A DNA stretch of 64,000 nucleotides. Source: Aequorivita sp. HC6-5. GTDB lineage: Bacteria > Bacteroidota > Bacteroidia > Flavobacteriales > Flavobacteriaceae. The position numbers and the translations under genes were made by a program. The first letter of the stretch is position 1. Each line of letters begins with the position of its first letter. Below the pieces are notes generated by a model, which was not told where the DNA came from, did not search any database, and saw only the letters and a list, made by a program, of their open reading frames with translations. Positions 18,984 through 29,405 of the stretch are shown here, piece after piece. The stretch covers positions 248,001 to 312,000 of the forward strand of contig CAJJCS010000005.1 of assembly GCA_905182755.1 (NCBI GenBank). Direction: 5' to 3'.

Positions 18984-20610
18984 ATGGGAAAAGGATTTTA
19001 TAAAGTTCCAGTTGCTGTTAACGAACCCGTAAAAACATACGCTCCAGGATCTGCTGAGCGAGCAGCCGTTGCAAAAACATACACTCAGATGTACAATAGC
19101 ACCATTGATGTGCCAATGTACATAAACGGAAAAGATATTGCAACACAAGATACGGCAACAATGTCTCCCCCGCATGATCACAAACATATTTTAGGGACCT
19201 ACCACAGGGCTGATAAAAAACATATTCAAGAAGCTATTGCAACGGCTCTAGAGGCTCGTAAAATGTGGTCTCAAATGCCCTGGGAACAGCGTGCAGCCAT
19301 ATTTCTTCGTGCTGCAGAATTAATTGCTGGACCCTACAGAGCAAGAATAAACGCTGCAACAATGCTAGCGCAATCAAAGACTGTTCATCAGGCAGAAATT
19401 GATGCATCATGTGAGCTAATAGATTTCTTACGTTTTAATGTCCAGTACATGACAGAAATGTATGCAGAGCAGCCAGCATCTACAAGTGATGTTTGGAACC
19501 GTCTTGAATACAGACCCCTTGAAGGATTCATATACGCAATCACACCATTTAACTTTACTGCCATTGCAGCCAATTTACCTGCAAGCGCCGCGATGATGGG
19601 TAATGTTGTAGTTTGGAAACCTAGTGACAGCCAGATATTCTCTGCCAAGATAGTACTTGATGTCTTTAAAGAAGCAGGAGTACCACCAGGAGTAATCCAA
19701 ATGGTTATGGGTGATCCTGAAATGATTACAGATACAGTACTAGATAGTCCAGATTTTAGCGGGCTTCATTTCACAGGTTCTACTTTTATCTTCAAAGAGC
19801 TTTGGAAAAAAATTGGATTAAACATCCACAACTATAAAACCTATCCTCGTATTGTTGGAGAAACAGGTGGTAAAGATTTTATTGTTGCACACAAATCATC
19901 AAACCCCCAGCAAGTTGCTACCGCAATTACTAGAGGTGCTTTTGAATTTCAAGGGCAAAAATGTAGTGCAGCCAGTAGAGTATATGTTTCTAAAAGTATT
20001 TGGGCAGCTACAGAAAAACATCTAAAAGCACAAATGGAAACCTTCACAATAGGTTCTCCCGGAGATATGAGCAATTATATTACTGCCGTAATACACGAAG
20101 GGATCTTTTGATAAACTTGCAGGTTTCATTGATCAAGCAAAAAAAGACAGCAATGCAGAAATCATAGCCGGTGGTGGGTATGACAAAAGCAAAGGATACT
20201 TCATTGAGCCAACTGTTATTAAAACCAATGACCCTAAATACACAACTATGTGTACAGAGTTGTTTGGGCCAGTGGTAACGGTATATGTTTTTGAAGATGA
20301 TGCCTGGGAAGAAACACTTCACCTTGTAGATCAAACAAGTGAGTATGCATTAACGGGAGCTGTATTTAGTGAAGATCGCTACGCCTTAGAAGTAGGTGTT
20401 AAAATTTTAGAAAACGCAGCAGGTAACTTCTACATCAATGACAAGCCAACAGGCGCCGTTGTTGGGCAGCAACCCTTTGGAGGTGCTCGCGCGAGTGGAA
20501 CCAACGACAAAGCAGGTAGCAAGCTAAACCTCTACCGATGGTGTTCTCCAAGAATGGTAAAAGAAACATTTGTAACTCCTACAGATTACAAATACCCTTT
20601 CTTAGGATAA
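18984..20610 (+). CDS. pruA: 1-pyrroline-5-carboxylate dehydrogenase, frameshifted once
   Basis: Oxidises pyrroline-5-carboxylate (glutamate semialdehyde) to glutamate with NAD+ in proline breakdown. ALDH hallmarks: ITPFNFTAIAANLPASAAMMGN, VVWKPSDSQ, FSGLHFTGST, GETGGKDFI (catalytic-site Glu) and GQKCSAASRVYV (nucleophilic Cys). The reading frame breaks at a GGG (20100-20102). With one G fewer it runs on as VIHEGSFDKLAGFIDQA to the end, 541 residues, the normal size of the monofunctional enzyme. Start 18984 is chosen for MGKGFYKVPVAVNEP; residues before it look like untranslated leader. No proline dehydrogenase is adjacent. Confidence 0.94.
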
Positions 20611-20632
20611 GACGCTATATACTTATAATTTC

Positions 20633-20666
20633 AAAAAAGCCTCGTTATCTATAACGAGGCTTTTTT
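20633..20666 (+). terminator. Rho-independent terminator after pruA
   Basis: A 15-bp stem (AAAAAAGCCTCGTTA with TAACGAGGCTTTTTT) and a 4-base loop followed by the T run. It lies directly after pruA and before the signal peptide of the next gene. Confidence 0.88.
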
Positions 20667-20679
20667 GTACCTTGTGGCT

Positions 20680-21456
20680 ATGAAGCGTATTGCCTTTATT
20701 TTGTTGCTTTGTTTGCAATCTGCGGCAAGCCAGACATATGTTAAAACCAATCAAAGCCCATTATCTGTAAGCCAGTTTATTGGTTATGACAGCTATGACA
20801 GCATATACACCATAACAGATATGGTGCTACGTAAAGAAAACACATCGGGGGTGTTTCTATTCACAGATTTTCAGTTAGGAAATATCACCAGTGTAGATAT
20901 CATCAACCCTTTTAATGTGGTTGTTTTTTATGCAGACACCAACACAGCTATTTTACTAGATAATAAACTCTCCCTTATAGAACAGATAAACTTTAATTTA
21001 TTAGCAGAGGTAGCCAATATTAGCAGCGTTAGCAATGCAGGAGGAAACAAATTATGGCTTTTCAATGCAGACTCCCAACAACTAGAGTTGTACAATTATA
21101 GAAACAATACAAAAAATATTATCTCCCTACCTATTGCTGAAATCTTGACAGATCAAACCAGTGATTTTAATTACAATTACATCCTCACCCCAACCTCCAT
21201 AAAGGTCTATACTGTTTTTGGAGGTCTTGTAAAGAGCATTCCGTTTCAAGGAGGTCAAAAAATTATAACGCATAAGGGAAGGGTTTTTGTCGTTAAAGAT
21301 AATGTGATGTATGAGATAATAGAAGATAGCCTTAAACTCTTATCTATAAAAACTACTCAAATAAGCATACAAGACTTGCAAGTGTTTGAAGATTTCTTGT
21401 ATATTTATGATCGCAAAAATGTTCACTCATTTGTAGTACAAAAACCAAAGAAATAG
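20680..21456 (+). CDS. Secreted protein of unknown function, beta-propeller-like
   Basis: A 258-residue protein with a signal peptide (MKRIAFILLLCLQSAASQ). The start at 20680 is preferred to the TTG at 20665 because it opens the signal peptide and lies outside the preceding terminator hairpin. The mature part is a string of beta strands with repeated patterns such as SGVFLFTDFQLGNITSVDII, NKLWLFNADSQQLELYNY and GRVFVVKDNVMYEI, suggesting a small propeller. No catalytic motif recognised. It ends four bases before a deoxynucleoside kinase, so the two share a transcript; the pairing is familiar to me from other flavobacteria but has no known meaning. Confidence 0.65.
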   Translation: MKRIAFILLLCLQSAASQTYVKTNQSPLSVSQFIGYDSYDSIYTITDMVLRKENTSGVFLFTDFQLGNITSVDIINPFNVVVFYADTNTAILLDNKLSLIEQINFNLLAEVANISSVSNAGGNKLWLFNADSQQLELYNYRNNTKNIISLPIAEILTDQTSDFNYNYILTPTSIKVYTVFGGLVKSIPFQGGQKIITHKGRVFVVKDNVMYEIIEDSLKLLSIKTTQISIQDLQVFEDFLYIYDRKNVHSFVVQKPKK

Positions 21457-21460
21457 AAGT

Positions 21461-22075
21461 ATGCACGTTGCCATAGCAGGAAATATTGGTTCAGGGAAAA
21501 CCACACTTACACGTTTATTATCAAAGCACTACAAATGGAAGCCCCACTATGAGGATGTGGAAGACAATCCATATCTGGATGACTTCTACAATGAAATGGA
21601 ACGTTGGTCTTTTAACTTGCAAATCTATTTTTTAAACAGTCGTTTTCGTCAAATTTTAGAGATTAGAGAACGGGGAGAAAAAGTAATACAAGACAGAACC
21701 ATCTATGAAGACGCATACATCTTTGCGCCCAATCTTCATGCGATGGGACTCATGACCAATAGAGATTATGAAAATTACAAATCGCTCTTTGATTTAATGG
21801 AGAGTGTTACAAAAGGACCAGATCTTTTGATTTACCTGCGCAGCTCTATACCCAATTTAGTGAAGCAAATACACAAGCGTGGGCGTGAGTATGAAAACTC
21901 AATAAGTATCGAGTACCTTAGCCGCCTTAATGAGCGCTACGAAGCTTGGATAACCACCTACAGTAAAGGAAAAGTGATTATACTAGATGTAGATGATCTT
22001 GATTTTGTTGAAAACCCAGAACATCTTGGAGAGGTTATCAGTAAAATTGACGCTGAAATTAACGGTCTGTTTTAA
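21461..22075 (+). CDS. Deoxynucleoside kinase
   Basis: A 204-residue kinase of the dNK / deoxyadenosine-deoxyguanosine kinase family. It phosphorylates deoxynucleosides for salvage in the cytosol. Motifs are the P-loop AIAGNIGSGKTTLT at residue 4, EDVEDNPYLDDFY (substrate-site Glu), QDRTIYEDAYIFA with the DR(S/T) motif, and the LID-region RGREYENSISIEYL. Which deoxynucleoside is preferred cannot be told. The CNT transporter at 31 kb could supply its substrates. A strong hairpin follows. Confidence 0.9.
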   Translation: MHVAIAGNIGSGKTTLTRLLSKHYKWKPHYEDVEDNPYLDDFYNEMERWSFNLQIYFLNSRFRQILEIRERGEKVIQDRTIYEDAYIFAPNLHAMGLMTNRDYENYKSLFDLMESVTKGPDLLIYLRSSIPNLVKQIHKRGREYENSISIEYLSRLNERYEAWITTYSKGKVIILDVDDLDFVENPEHLGEVISKIDAEINGLF

Positions 22076-22097
22076 ATACAACATTTAATATACCTAA

Positions 22098-22137
22098 TAA
22101 AAAAAGGGCTGTCTTTAAAAGACAGCCCTTTTTTTTG
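22098..22137. terminator. Bidirectional Rho-independent terminator
   Basis: A long stem, AAAAAAGGGCTGTCTTT with AAAGACAGCCCTTTTTT, and a very short loop. It separates the plus-strand kinase from convergent hppA and can stop transcription both ways. Confidence 0.9.
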
Positions 22138-22161
22138 TGTAAACCCTATTTTATGTGGGTT

Positions 22162-24582
22162 TTATTCAATATTTACTTCAACAAATTTCATAGCTTCAAT
22201 CTTAGCCATTACTTCAGCTTCAGTCCCTGTAAAGATCTTAGTTTCTTTTTGGGTTGCACCATCCAATTTTGTTACAGTTACAACCTCAGCTGTAAAAACA
22301 CCTTCATCTGAAGTCATATTTACAGTTACGTCTTTTTCAACATCCATTGTATCTTCTGTGCTCGTTTTAACCTGCATAGTGCTCGTCGGGCTTACAACAG
22401 CCTCAGTATCTGATGCTGCATGACCTCCTAGAATTGGAGCAATCACTAGTCCAATTAAACAGGTAAGTTTAATTAGGATGTTCATAGAAGGTCCAGAGGT
22501 GTCTTTAAATGGATCTCCAACAGTATCTCCAGTAATTGCAGCTTCATGAGCAGCAGAACCTTTATGTGTCATTTCACCATTAATCATTACACCAGCTTCA
22601 AAAGATTTTTTAGCATTATCCCAAGCACCACCAGCATTGTTTTGGAAAATTGCCCAAAGCACACCACTTACGGTAACACCAGCCATATAACCACCAAGCA
22701 TTTCAGCAATCATTAAGTTATCCATTCCAAAAAGCATTGGTACAAAAGCAATCACTAATGGAAAACCAATAGTTAATAAACCTGGTAACATCATTTCTTT
22801 TAAAGAAGCTTCTGTAGAAATCGCTACACATTTATCATATTCTGGTTTCCCAGTACCTTCCATAATTCCTGGAATCTCTTTAAACTGACGTCTCACTTCA
22901 TACACCATTTCCATGGCTGCTTTACCAACAGCATTCATAGCCAAGGCAGAGAATACTACAGGTACCATACCACCAACAAATAACATTGCTAACACTGGCG
23001 CCTTAAAGATGTTGATTCCGTCAATTCCTGTAAAGGTTACATAGGCAGCAAAAAGTGCTAATGATGTTAATGCAGCAGATGCAATGGCAAAACCTTTACC
23101 TGTTGCTGCAGTTGTATTACCAACTGAATCTAAAATGTCTGTACGTTCTCTTACTATTGGATCTTGTTCGCTCATCTCAGCAATTCCACCTGCATTATCT
23201 GCAATAGGACCAAATGCATCAATAGCTAATTGCATAGCTGTTGTAGCCATCATTGCTGATGCTGCCATAGCAACACCATAAAATCCTGCAAAAGCATACG
23301 ATGACCAGATTGCAGCAGCAAATAAAATTACTGTTGGAAAAGTTGAAATCATACCTGTTGCCAAACCAGCAATAATATTAGTTCCTGCTCCTGTAGCAGA
23401 TTTTTGCACAATATTTAAAATTGGTTTTTTACCCAAACCTGTATAGTATTCTGTTACTGAAGAAATAACTGCTCCAACAACCAAACCAACTAAGTTGCAT
23501 AAAAACTCTCATATGCAGAAATATCTTTTAATACATTACCATGTTCAAAGAAATTCATTTTCATTGTTTCTGGTAACATCCATGTACTAAAACATAACAA
23601 GACAATTGCTACCTAATAATAATTGAAACCAGTTTCCTTGTTTAAGAGCTCCCATTACTTGGACTCTTTAGCATCGTTACTTTTAATACTTAACTAGCAT
23701 GGTACCATAACATGAAATAATAATTCCTACACCTGCAATTGCCATTGGAATAAGATCGGGTCCTATTTTACCAAAACCTGCAAATATGTCTATGTGCTTT
23801 ACATGCTATAATATAGTTACCTAATACCATAGCAGCTAATACTGTTGCTACGTATGATCCAAATAAATCTGCACCCATACCTGCAACATCACCAACATTA
23901 TCTCCTACATTATCTGCAATTGTTGCTGGGTTTCTTGGATCATCTTCTGGGATACCTGCTTCTACTTTACCTACTAAATCTGCACCAACATCGGCAGCTT
24001 TGGTATAAATACCTCCACCAACTCTTGCAAAAAGCGCAATAGATTCTGCCCCTAAAGAAAACCAGCAAGGTTTCTAATACTATAGTCATTCTGTTGTGTT
24101 GGTCCATTACCACCCATAAACATTTAGAAAAATATAAAAAACATCGTTAAACCTAAAACTGCTAAACCAGCAACACCTAAGCCCATAACAGTTCCACCAC
24201 CAAAAGAAACTTTTAACGCATTTGGTAAGCTTGTTCTTGCGGCTTGAGTGGTTCTTACATTTGTTTTAGTTGCTATTTTCATACCCATGTTTCCTGCAAA
24301 GTGCAGAAAAAACAGCTCCAATAAAAAGCAACAACAATTAAATATGTAGTTCATACAATTGAGAACTACTGCTAATAAAACACTTGAAACTAAAACAAAT
24401 ATAGCTAAAAGTCTATACTCTGCATTTAAGAAGGCTAAAGCACCTTCGTAGATGTGGTCTAGAAATTTCTTTCATTTTACCATCACCTGCATCTTGTTTC
24501 ATACCCAAGATTTTTTAATCTACATATATACTAAACCTATTAATGCCGCTGCTATTGGCATGTAAATCATCATTGCTTCCAT
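22162..24582 (-). CDS. hppA: Membrane-bound sodium/proton-pumping pyrophosphatase, N-terminal half scrambled by many indels
   Basis: Hydrolyses pyrophosphate and pumps Na+ and/or H+ across the inner membrane. The C-terminal 440 residues (22162-23484) are intact: [65 protein letters not shown] and [17 protein letters not shown]. Upstream, recognisable pieces lie in all three minus-strand frames: [19 protein letters not shown] (from 24582), [18 protein letters not shown], and the pyrophosphate-site [20 protein letters not shown]. The full span has the family's usual length of about 800 codons. Ala in the GNTTAA position marks the potassium-dependent group, many of which pump Na+. The tail of about 85 residues ([16 protein letters not shown] onward) is a soluble extension. 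Confidence 0.9.
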
Positions 24583-24798
24583 ATATTATTTGGTTTGTTA
24601 ATTAAGGCGGTAAAAGTAACAAATTAAAGACAATTAAAAAACACCTTTTTAATAAGTAAAAAAAGGAGCCTTAAAGCACTAGCTATGAGAGGTTAAATAG
24701 CAAAATTAAAGGTGATTTTGTGGCAGATAGCATAGCATCAGCCTAACAGGGGTGCTTTAAAATAACGCTCGCTAATTTTAGAGAGGTAAAAACACTTC
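24583..24798. other. Intergenic region upstream of hppA
   Basis: These 216 AT-rich bases separate hppA from the DUF5686 gene, both on the minus strand. The stretch must hold the hppA promoter, and TTACTTTTACC on the minus strand near 24610 is the nearest thing to a -7 element, though it does not match the consensus well. No ORF or strong hairpin seen. Confidence 0.4.
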
Positions 24799-27285
24799 CT
24801 AGAAGTTAAAACCAAAGGTTCCTGTAAAGCCGAATTTTCTGGCATTTGGATAGTCTGCCTGGTTTAGATAATTTCCTCTGAAATTAACATCGAGCCTAAA
24901 TACTTTGAAGATATTACCCACACCAAAACTATACTCATAATAAGGTTTGTTTGGTGATTGGTATATTACATTAGATCTGTTAATAGCTATATTTTCTTGG
25001 CTCACACTCCCTATAACCGTCCTAAAGCCTATCACCTCTCTTAAATTAAAGTCTCTAAGCCATGGTATGCGCTGGAAAATTCTCCCGCCAAAATCGTGCT
25101 GTAAATGTAAGGACACATATTGATCACTCACAAACTCATAAAAATCTAACTGAGAAAAAGTGTTGTAAATACTAAAAAGAGTTTGGTTTCCTGGAATAGG
25201 ATTTAACAAGCTTAAATTTACCTCACCAAAGGTTTTACCAGCCTCAATGGTTGAAGTTAATCTACCAATACCGCCAATATTCCATGGCTGGGTATATAAT
25301 CCTTGAATACGCTGATACTCAAAATCGCCTCCTAAGAATCCTTTTATACCGTAGGTGTACCCAAGAAAAATACTTGGGAAACTTCCTTGGTTTATAATGG
25401 TTCTCTCCACACCATAACCAGAAACTTTCCTCTTTGGAGTGAAAAATGTTAATAGCCGGATTTCTGGTTGTTGTACATCACTACCAATACTTCCGTCTTC
25501 TTTTAGATAATCTATAGAAAAGCTGTCTGTTGCAGAACTCAAAGACCTATAGGATCCTGTAAGGCGTATATTTAAATTTTTTACAGGCTCTAAGGAAACA
25601 CCCAGAGTCGCTAATTTAACACGGGTGAGCTTATCATTTGCACCAACGGCAATAAGTGATGAAGATGCTAGATTTCTGCCCAAAATATCATTGCTAGAAG
25701 AAAGGCTTGCACCAGTTTGTTCTACATCTTTTCTATATCCCGAATAAAGGGTGAGTCTGTTTTTTCTGTTGAGTAACACCTTTGCAGATAGCCCAAATTT
25801 AAAACGATCATCTTTAAATCCATAGGCGCCAAATCCTTCAAGACGCCACTGATCATTTTGAGAAAAATAGGTCCTACCACCCAGCCTAACTCTAAGACCC
25901 TCTGCCTCATTGTATCCCAAAAGTGAGAATACAGGCCCAATATCAAAGTTCTCTACCTCATGATACCCAGAGGCCAAAATAGAAGCGGCGCTATACAATG
26001 CTTTAAATCTAGGTACGCTCTTTAATGTGTCTAACATTTTATAAACGCTTAACTCATCTTTATTTAATCGCTCTAGACGGTTTTCTTCCCAAAAGCCCTC
26101 TGGCCTGTTATATACATCATACTGGTAGGGATCTACTTGTATTTTATAAAAATCTTTCTGCTTTGGCATGTCAAAAACATAGTTGTCATACAAGGTGGTT
26201 CTTCTTCCATAAACTCCTTTGGCTTTTTCTTTATCCTGAAAACTAAAGTCACTCATAAAGTAATCTCTAGTGATTAAGAAGATAGAATCATTTAGAACAT
26301 CAAACTCTTGCTCAATATAGATTTCTCTAATCCAGTTTATATTAGCGCTTTTTGAAGCCTGTAAGTTGATCTCTTTAATGGCCCAAGTAGAATCATTAAC
26401 CCAAAAGTCTCCTTTAAATGTGAGTTCGTTTTTACGCCTTGGATAATATGCTATGTTATAACACCACTTATCTTTTCTGTAGGCACTATCTAAAAGCACA
26501 TAATTATACACATCTATACCCGTTTTAGATAAAGGGCTGGTAAACGACTTATCAAAAAACTTTAAATAATTATCATACACATTATACTGGCTGTACAAAT
26601 CTTTTAAAAATGCAATTAGAGTGTTGTTGTTTTCAAACCCAGAATTTTTATTCCCTTGCAGTACCTGTCTTTCTTTGCCTAGAAGATTATCTCCATAAAC
26701 CTGTGAGAAGGCCTCATTAATAAAAATTGGCAAGTAGGTATTTCCTGTAACCTTTGAGGTGTCTATCTCTTCAAAGATAAACTCCATGCCTTTAAAAATT
26801 TTGTTTTTTGTGAGTGTACTGTCTATAGTGTTTAGATCAAATTCTAGCTTCTCATATTTATCGTAGGCGTATTGCTCGAATTTTTTTATACCATTTTGCC
26901 TTCTGTTATCCCAAATTTTACGCAAAATAGTTATGGCTGGATTATTTTTCTTAGAGGTTTTACCACTAAAGATAACAACCTCATCTAGAGATGCTGCTTC
27001 TTGCTCTAAGACAATACTCATGTTATAGTTGATCTTTTTATCTAGTATGATTTCTTTATTTTGAAATCCTAAAAAAGAGACCACAACATCTGTATAGCTC
27101 TGGTTACTCTCTAGATAAAAGCGTCCATCTTCGTTGGTGATAGTTCCTTCAAAGCTATTTTTAAAAACCACATTAGCAAAAGGCACAGAGGCCCCATCGG
27201 TATCTGTTACAAAACCGCTTATTTTGGTTTGCGCCATAGCACCTACCGAAATCAATAGTAGAAAAATAAAAAAGGAGTTTCTCAT
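24799..27285 (-). CDS. DUF5686 outer-membrane protein with N-terminal carboxypeptidase-regulatory-like domain
   Basis: An 828-residue envelope protein: signal peptide (ISVGAMAQ), then a CarboxypepD_reg-like beta sandwich (KISGFVTDTDGASVPFANVVF, GTITNEDGRFYL, VVVSFLGFQ), then the long DUF5686 region with SGKTSKKNNPAITILRKIWDNR at its start and many beta-strand stretches ending in the aromatic C-terminus KFGFTGTFGFNF. The terminal Phe and alternating pattern fit an outer-membrane barrel. It lacks a TonB box and plug, so it is not a TonB-dependent receptor. Function unknown. It lies 49 bases downstream of pdhB on the same strand. Confidence 0.83.
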   Translation of the reverse strand: MRNSFFIFLLLISVGAMAQTKISGFVTDTDGASVPFANVVFKNSFEGTITNEDGRFYLESNQSYTDVVVSFLGFQNKEIILDKKINYNMSIVLEQEAASLDEVVIFSGKTSKKNNPAITILRKIWDNRRQNGIKKFEQYAYDKYEKLEFDLNTIDSTLTKNKIFKGMEFIFEEIDTSKVTGNTYLPIFINEAFSQVYGDNLLGKERQVLQGNKNSGFENNNTLIAFLKDLYSQYNVYDNYLKFFDKSFTSPLSKTGIDVYNYVLLDSAYRKDKWCYNIAYYPRRKNELTFKGDFWVNDSTWAIKEINLQASKSANINWIREIYIEQEFDVLNDSIFLITRDYFMSDFSFQDKEKAKGVYGRRTTLYDNYVFDMPKQKDFYKIQVDPYQYDVYNRPEGFWEENRLERLNKDELSVYKMLDTLKSVPRFKALYSAASILASGYHEVENFDIGPVFSLLGYNEAEGLRVRLGGRTYFSQNDQWRLEGFGAYGFKDDRFKFGLSAKVLLNRKNRLTLYSGYRKDVEQTGASLSSSNDILGRNLASSSLIAVGANDKLTRVKLATLGVSLEPVKNLNIRLTGSYRSLSSATDSFSIDYLKEDGSIGSDVQQPEIRLLTFFTPKRKVSGYGVERTIINQGSFPSIFLGYTYGIKGFLGGDFEYQRIQGLYTQPWNIGGIGRLTSTIEAGKTFGEVNLSLLNPIPGNQTLFSIYNTFSQLDFYEFVSDQYVSLHLQHDFGGRIFQRIPWLRDFNLREVIGFRTVIGSVSQENIAINRSNVIYQSPNKPYYEYSFGVGNIFKVFRLDVNFRGNYLNQADYPNARKFGFTGTFGFNF

Positions 27286-27334
27286 GAAAACATGGGAAAG
27301 TTAAAATGTCAAACCCACTAGCTTTAAAAATATA

Positions 27335-28315
27335 TTATTTTTTGTAGAGCACTTTCTTTACTGCCTTTACAACATCAGTGCTATTGGGTAACCATTCTGC
27401 AAATAAAGCAGGTGAATATGGCGCAGGAGTATCTGCGGTGTTAATTTTTTCAACTGGTGCGTCTAGATAATCAAATGCCTGACTTTGTATTTGATAGGTT
27501 ATCTCTGTTGCTACATTTCCAAAAGGCCATGCTTCTTCTAAAACCACCAAACGATTTGTTTTTTTAACAGAATCTAAAATAGCATTAATATCTAAAGGAC
27601 GAACCGTACGCAAATCGATGATTTCACACTCAATACCTTCTGCTGCTAATTGATCTGCAGCTTTATAGGCTTCTTTTATAATTTTACCAAAAGAAACGAT
27701 GGTTACATCGCTACCCTTACGCTTGATCTCTGCAACACCTAGAGGAATTAAATATTCTCCCTCTGGCACTTCTCCTTTATCACCATACATTTGTTCACTC
27801 TCCATAAAAATCACCGGATCGTTATCTCGTATAGCACTTTTTAATAATCCTTTAGCATCTGCAGGATTACTTGGAACAACCACTTTTAATCCTGGAGTAT
27901 TTGCAAACCAATTCTCAAAAGCTTGAGAATGAGTTGCTGCTAACTGCCCGGCACTAGCTGTTGGTCCTCTAAAGACAATTGGACAGTTAAATTGCCCGCC
28001 ACTCATTTGTCTTATCTTTGCGGCGTTATTAATAATTTGGTCAATCCCAACCAAAGAGAAATTAAAGGTCATGTATTCTATAATAGGTCTGTTGCCGTTC
28101 ATGGCACTACCAATGGCTATACCTGCAAAACCAAGCTCTGCAATGGGGGTATCAATTACACGCTTTGCGCCAAACTCCTCTAACATTCCTTTACTTGCCT
28201 TGTATGCACCGTTGTACTCTGCTACTTCTTCACCCATTAGGTAAATGGTATCATCTTTGCGCATCTCCTCGCTCATGGCTTCACAAATGGCTTCTCTAAA
28301 TTGAATTGTCTTCAT
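27335..28315 (-). CDS. pdhB: Pyruvate dehydrogenase E1 component, beta subunit
   Basis: The beta half of the thiamine-diphosphate-dependent E1 enzyme that decarboxylates pyruvate for acetyl-CoA formation. 326 residues, starting MKTIQFREAICEAMSEEM; an in-frame ATG 27 bases upstream is less likely. Motifs: EEVAEYNGAYKASKGML, DTPIAELGFAGIAIGSAM, HSQAFENWFANTPGLKVVVPS and EGIECEIIDLRTVRPLD. The alpha subunit and E2 are not in the window; in flavobacteria pdhA and pdhC commonly sit elsewhere, so its isolation is not odd. Confidence 0.93.
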   Translation of the reverse strand: MKTIQFREAICEAMSEEMRKDDTIYLMGEEVAEYNGAYKASKGMLEEFGAKRVIDTPIAELGFAGIAIGSAMNGNRPIIEYMTFNFSLVGIDQIINNAAKIRQMSGGQFNCPIVFRGPTASAGQLAATHSQAFENWFANTPGLKVVVPSNPADAKGLLKSAIRDNDPVIFMESEQMYGDKGEVPEGEYLIPLGVAEIKRKGSDVTIVSFGKIIKEAYKAADQLAAEGIECEIIDLRTVRPLDINAILDSVKKTNRLVVLEEAWPFGNVATEITYQIQSQAFDYLDAPVEKINTADTPAPYSPALFAEWLPNSTDVVKAVKKVLYKK

Positions 28316-28596
28316 GCTAATTGCCCACATAGGTGGGTACATTTAATTATACTTTATGATTTTTTGCTTCTGAAATAGTTAAATAGAACTATCCCTTACA
28401 TTTAAAAAAACAAAAATAGTATTATTATCTTATTTTTTATACCACAAGTGAAGGCATTTAACATTTTATAGCCAACTATTTACTATGCATGCATAGCAAA
28501 TTAGAATAATATTCACTATCTTTGTGGTCGAATTTTTAATAATTATTAAAAATTCAAAACACAAAACAAACTACTACAAACAAAATAAAGATTACT
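28316..28596. other. Divergent promoter region between pdhB and etfB
   Basis: This 281-base AT-rich gap drives both genes. On the plus strand TATCTTTG (28517-28524) matches the -7 consensus, 73 bases before etfB. On the minus strand TATTTTTG (28418-28411) does the same, 96 bases before pdhB. A palindrome ATGCATGCAT at 28485-28494 lies between them and could bind a regulator. Confidence 0.4.
28517..28524 (+). promoter_or_regulatory. Candidate -7 promoter element for etfBA
   Basis: TATCTTTG, an exact TAnnTTTG match and the commonest flavobacterial form. No good -33 TTTG is seen 19 to 21 bases upstream. Confidence 0.35.
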
Positions 28597-29337
28597 ATGA
28601 AAATATTAGTGTGTATTAGTCACGTACCAGACACTACTTCAAAGATAAACTTCACAGACAACGATACAAAATTTGATACAAATGGCGTAAATTTTGTTAT
28701 CAACCCAAATGATGAGTTTGGACTCACTCGTGCGATGTGGTTTAAAGAAAAGCAAGGTGCATCTGTGCATGTTGTTAATGTTGGAGGACCAGAAACAGAA
28801 CCTACACTTCGTAAGGCCCTAGCCATTGGAGCAGATGAAGCCATACGCATAGACACACCAGCTACAGACGGCTACAGTGTTGCATTGCAATTGGCTGATG
28901 TTGTTCAACAAGGCGGCTATGATCTTGTAATCGGAGGACGCGAGTCTATTGATTATAATGGTGGTATGGTGCCAGGAATGCTTGCAAAAATGATTGGAGC
29001 TAATTTTGTAAATACCTGTATTAGTTTAGAGGTAGAAGGTAGCAGCGCAACTGCTATTAGAGAAATTGATGGCGGAAAAGAAACCCTTCATACGTCATTG
29101 CCCCTTGTCATTGGAGGTCAAAAAGGATTGGTTGAAGAAAGTGATCTTCGCATACCAAATATGCGTGGGATCATGCAGGCTAGAAGCAAACCTTTGCATG
29201 TAAAACAAGGAGTTGAGCAAAGCCCAAGAAGCCAAGCTACAACCTTTGAAAAACCAGCCCCAAGAGGCGCTGTAAAGATGGTTGATAGTGTTGATGAATT
29301 GATTGATTTATTACACAACGAAGCCAAAGTAATTTAA
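28597..29337 (+). CDS. etfB: Electron transfer flavoprotein, beta subunit
   Basis: With EtfA it accepts electrons from acyl-CoA and other dehydrogenases and hands them to the quinone pool through ETF:quinone oxidoreductase. 246 residues with KILVCISHVPDTTSKI at the start, INPNDEFGLTRAMWFKE (nucleotide-binding region), IGADEAIRID, GRESIDYNGGMVPGMLA and the recognition-loop area LPLVIGGQKGLVEESDLR. AMP-binding fold in the cytosol. It pairs with etfA 68 bases downstream. Fatty-acid and phenylacetate oxidation are the likely electron sources. Confidence 0.95.
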   Translation: MKILVCISHVPDTTSKINFTDNDTKFDTNGVNFVINPNDEFGLTRAMWFKEKQGASVHVVNVGGPETEPTLRKALAIGADEAIRIDTPATDGYSVALQLADVVQQGGYDLVIGGRESIDYNGGMVPGMLAKMIGANFVNTCISLEVEGSSATAIREIDGGKETLHTSLPLVIGGQKGLVEESDLRIPNMRGIMQARSKPLHVKQGVEQSPRSQATTFEKPAPRGAVKMVDSVDELIDLLHNEAKVI

Positions 29338-29405
29338 CTAACTACAAAAATAGGTTTTCAAAACTATTTGAATACCTAAAAAATAATAGTAAATCCCTTT
29401 AACAT

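Noticed and set aside
22162-24582. hppA as a genuine old pseudogene
   Set aside because: The coding content is preserved residue for residue between indels and the C-terminal half is perfect, which fits sequence error better than decay.
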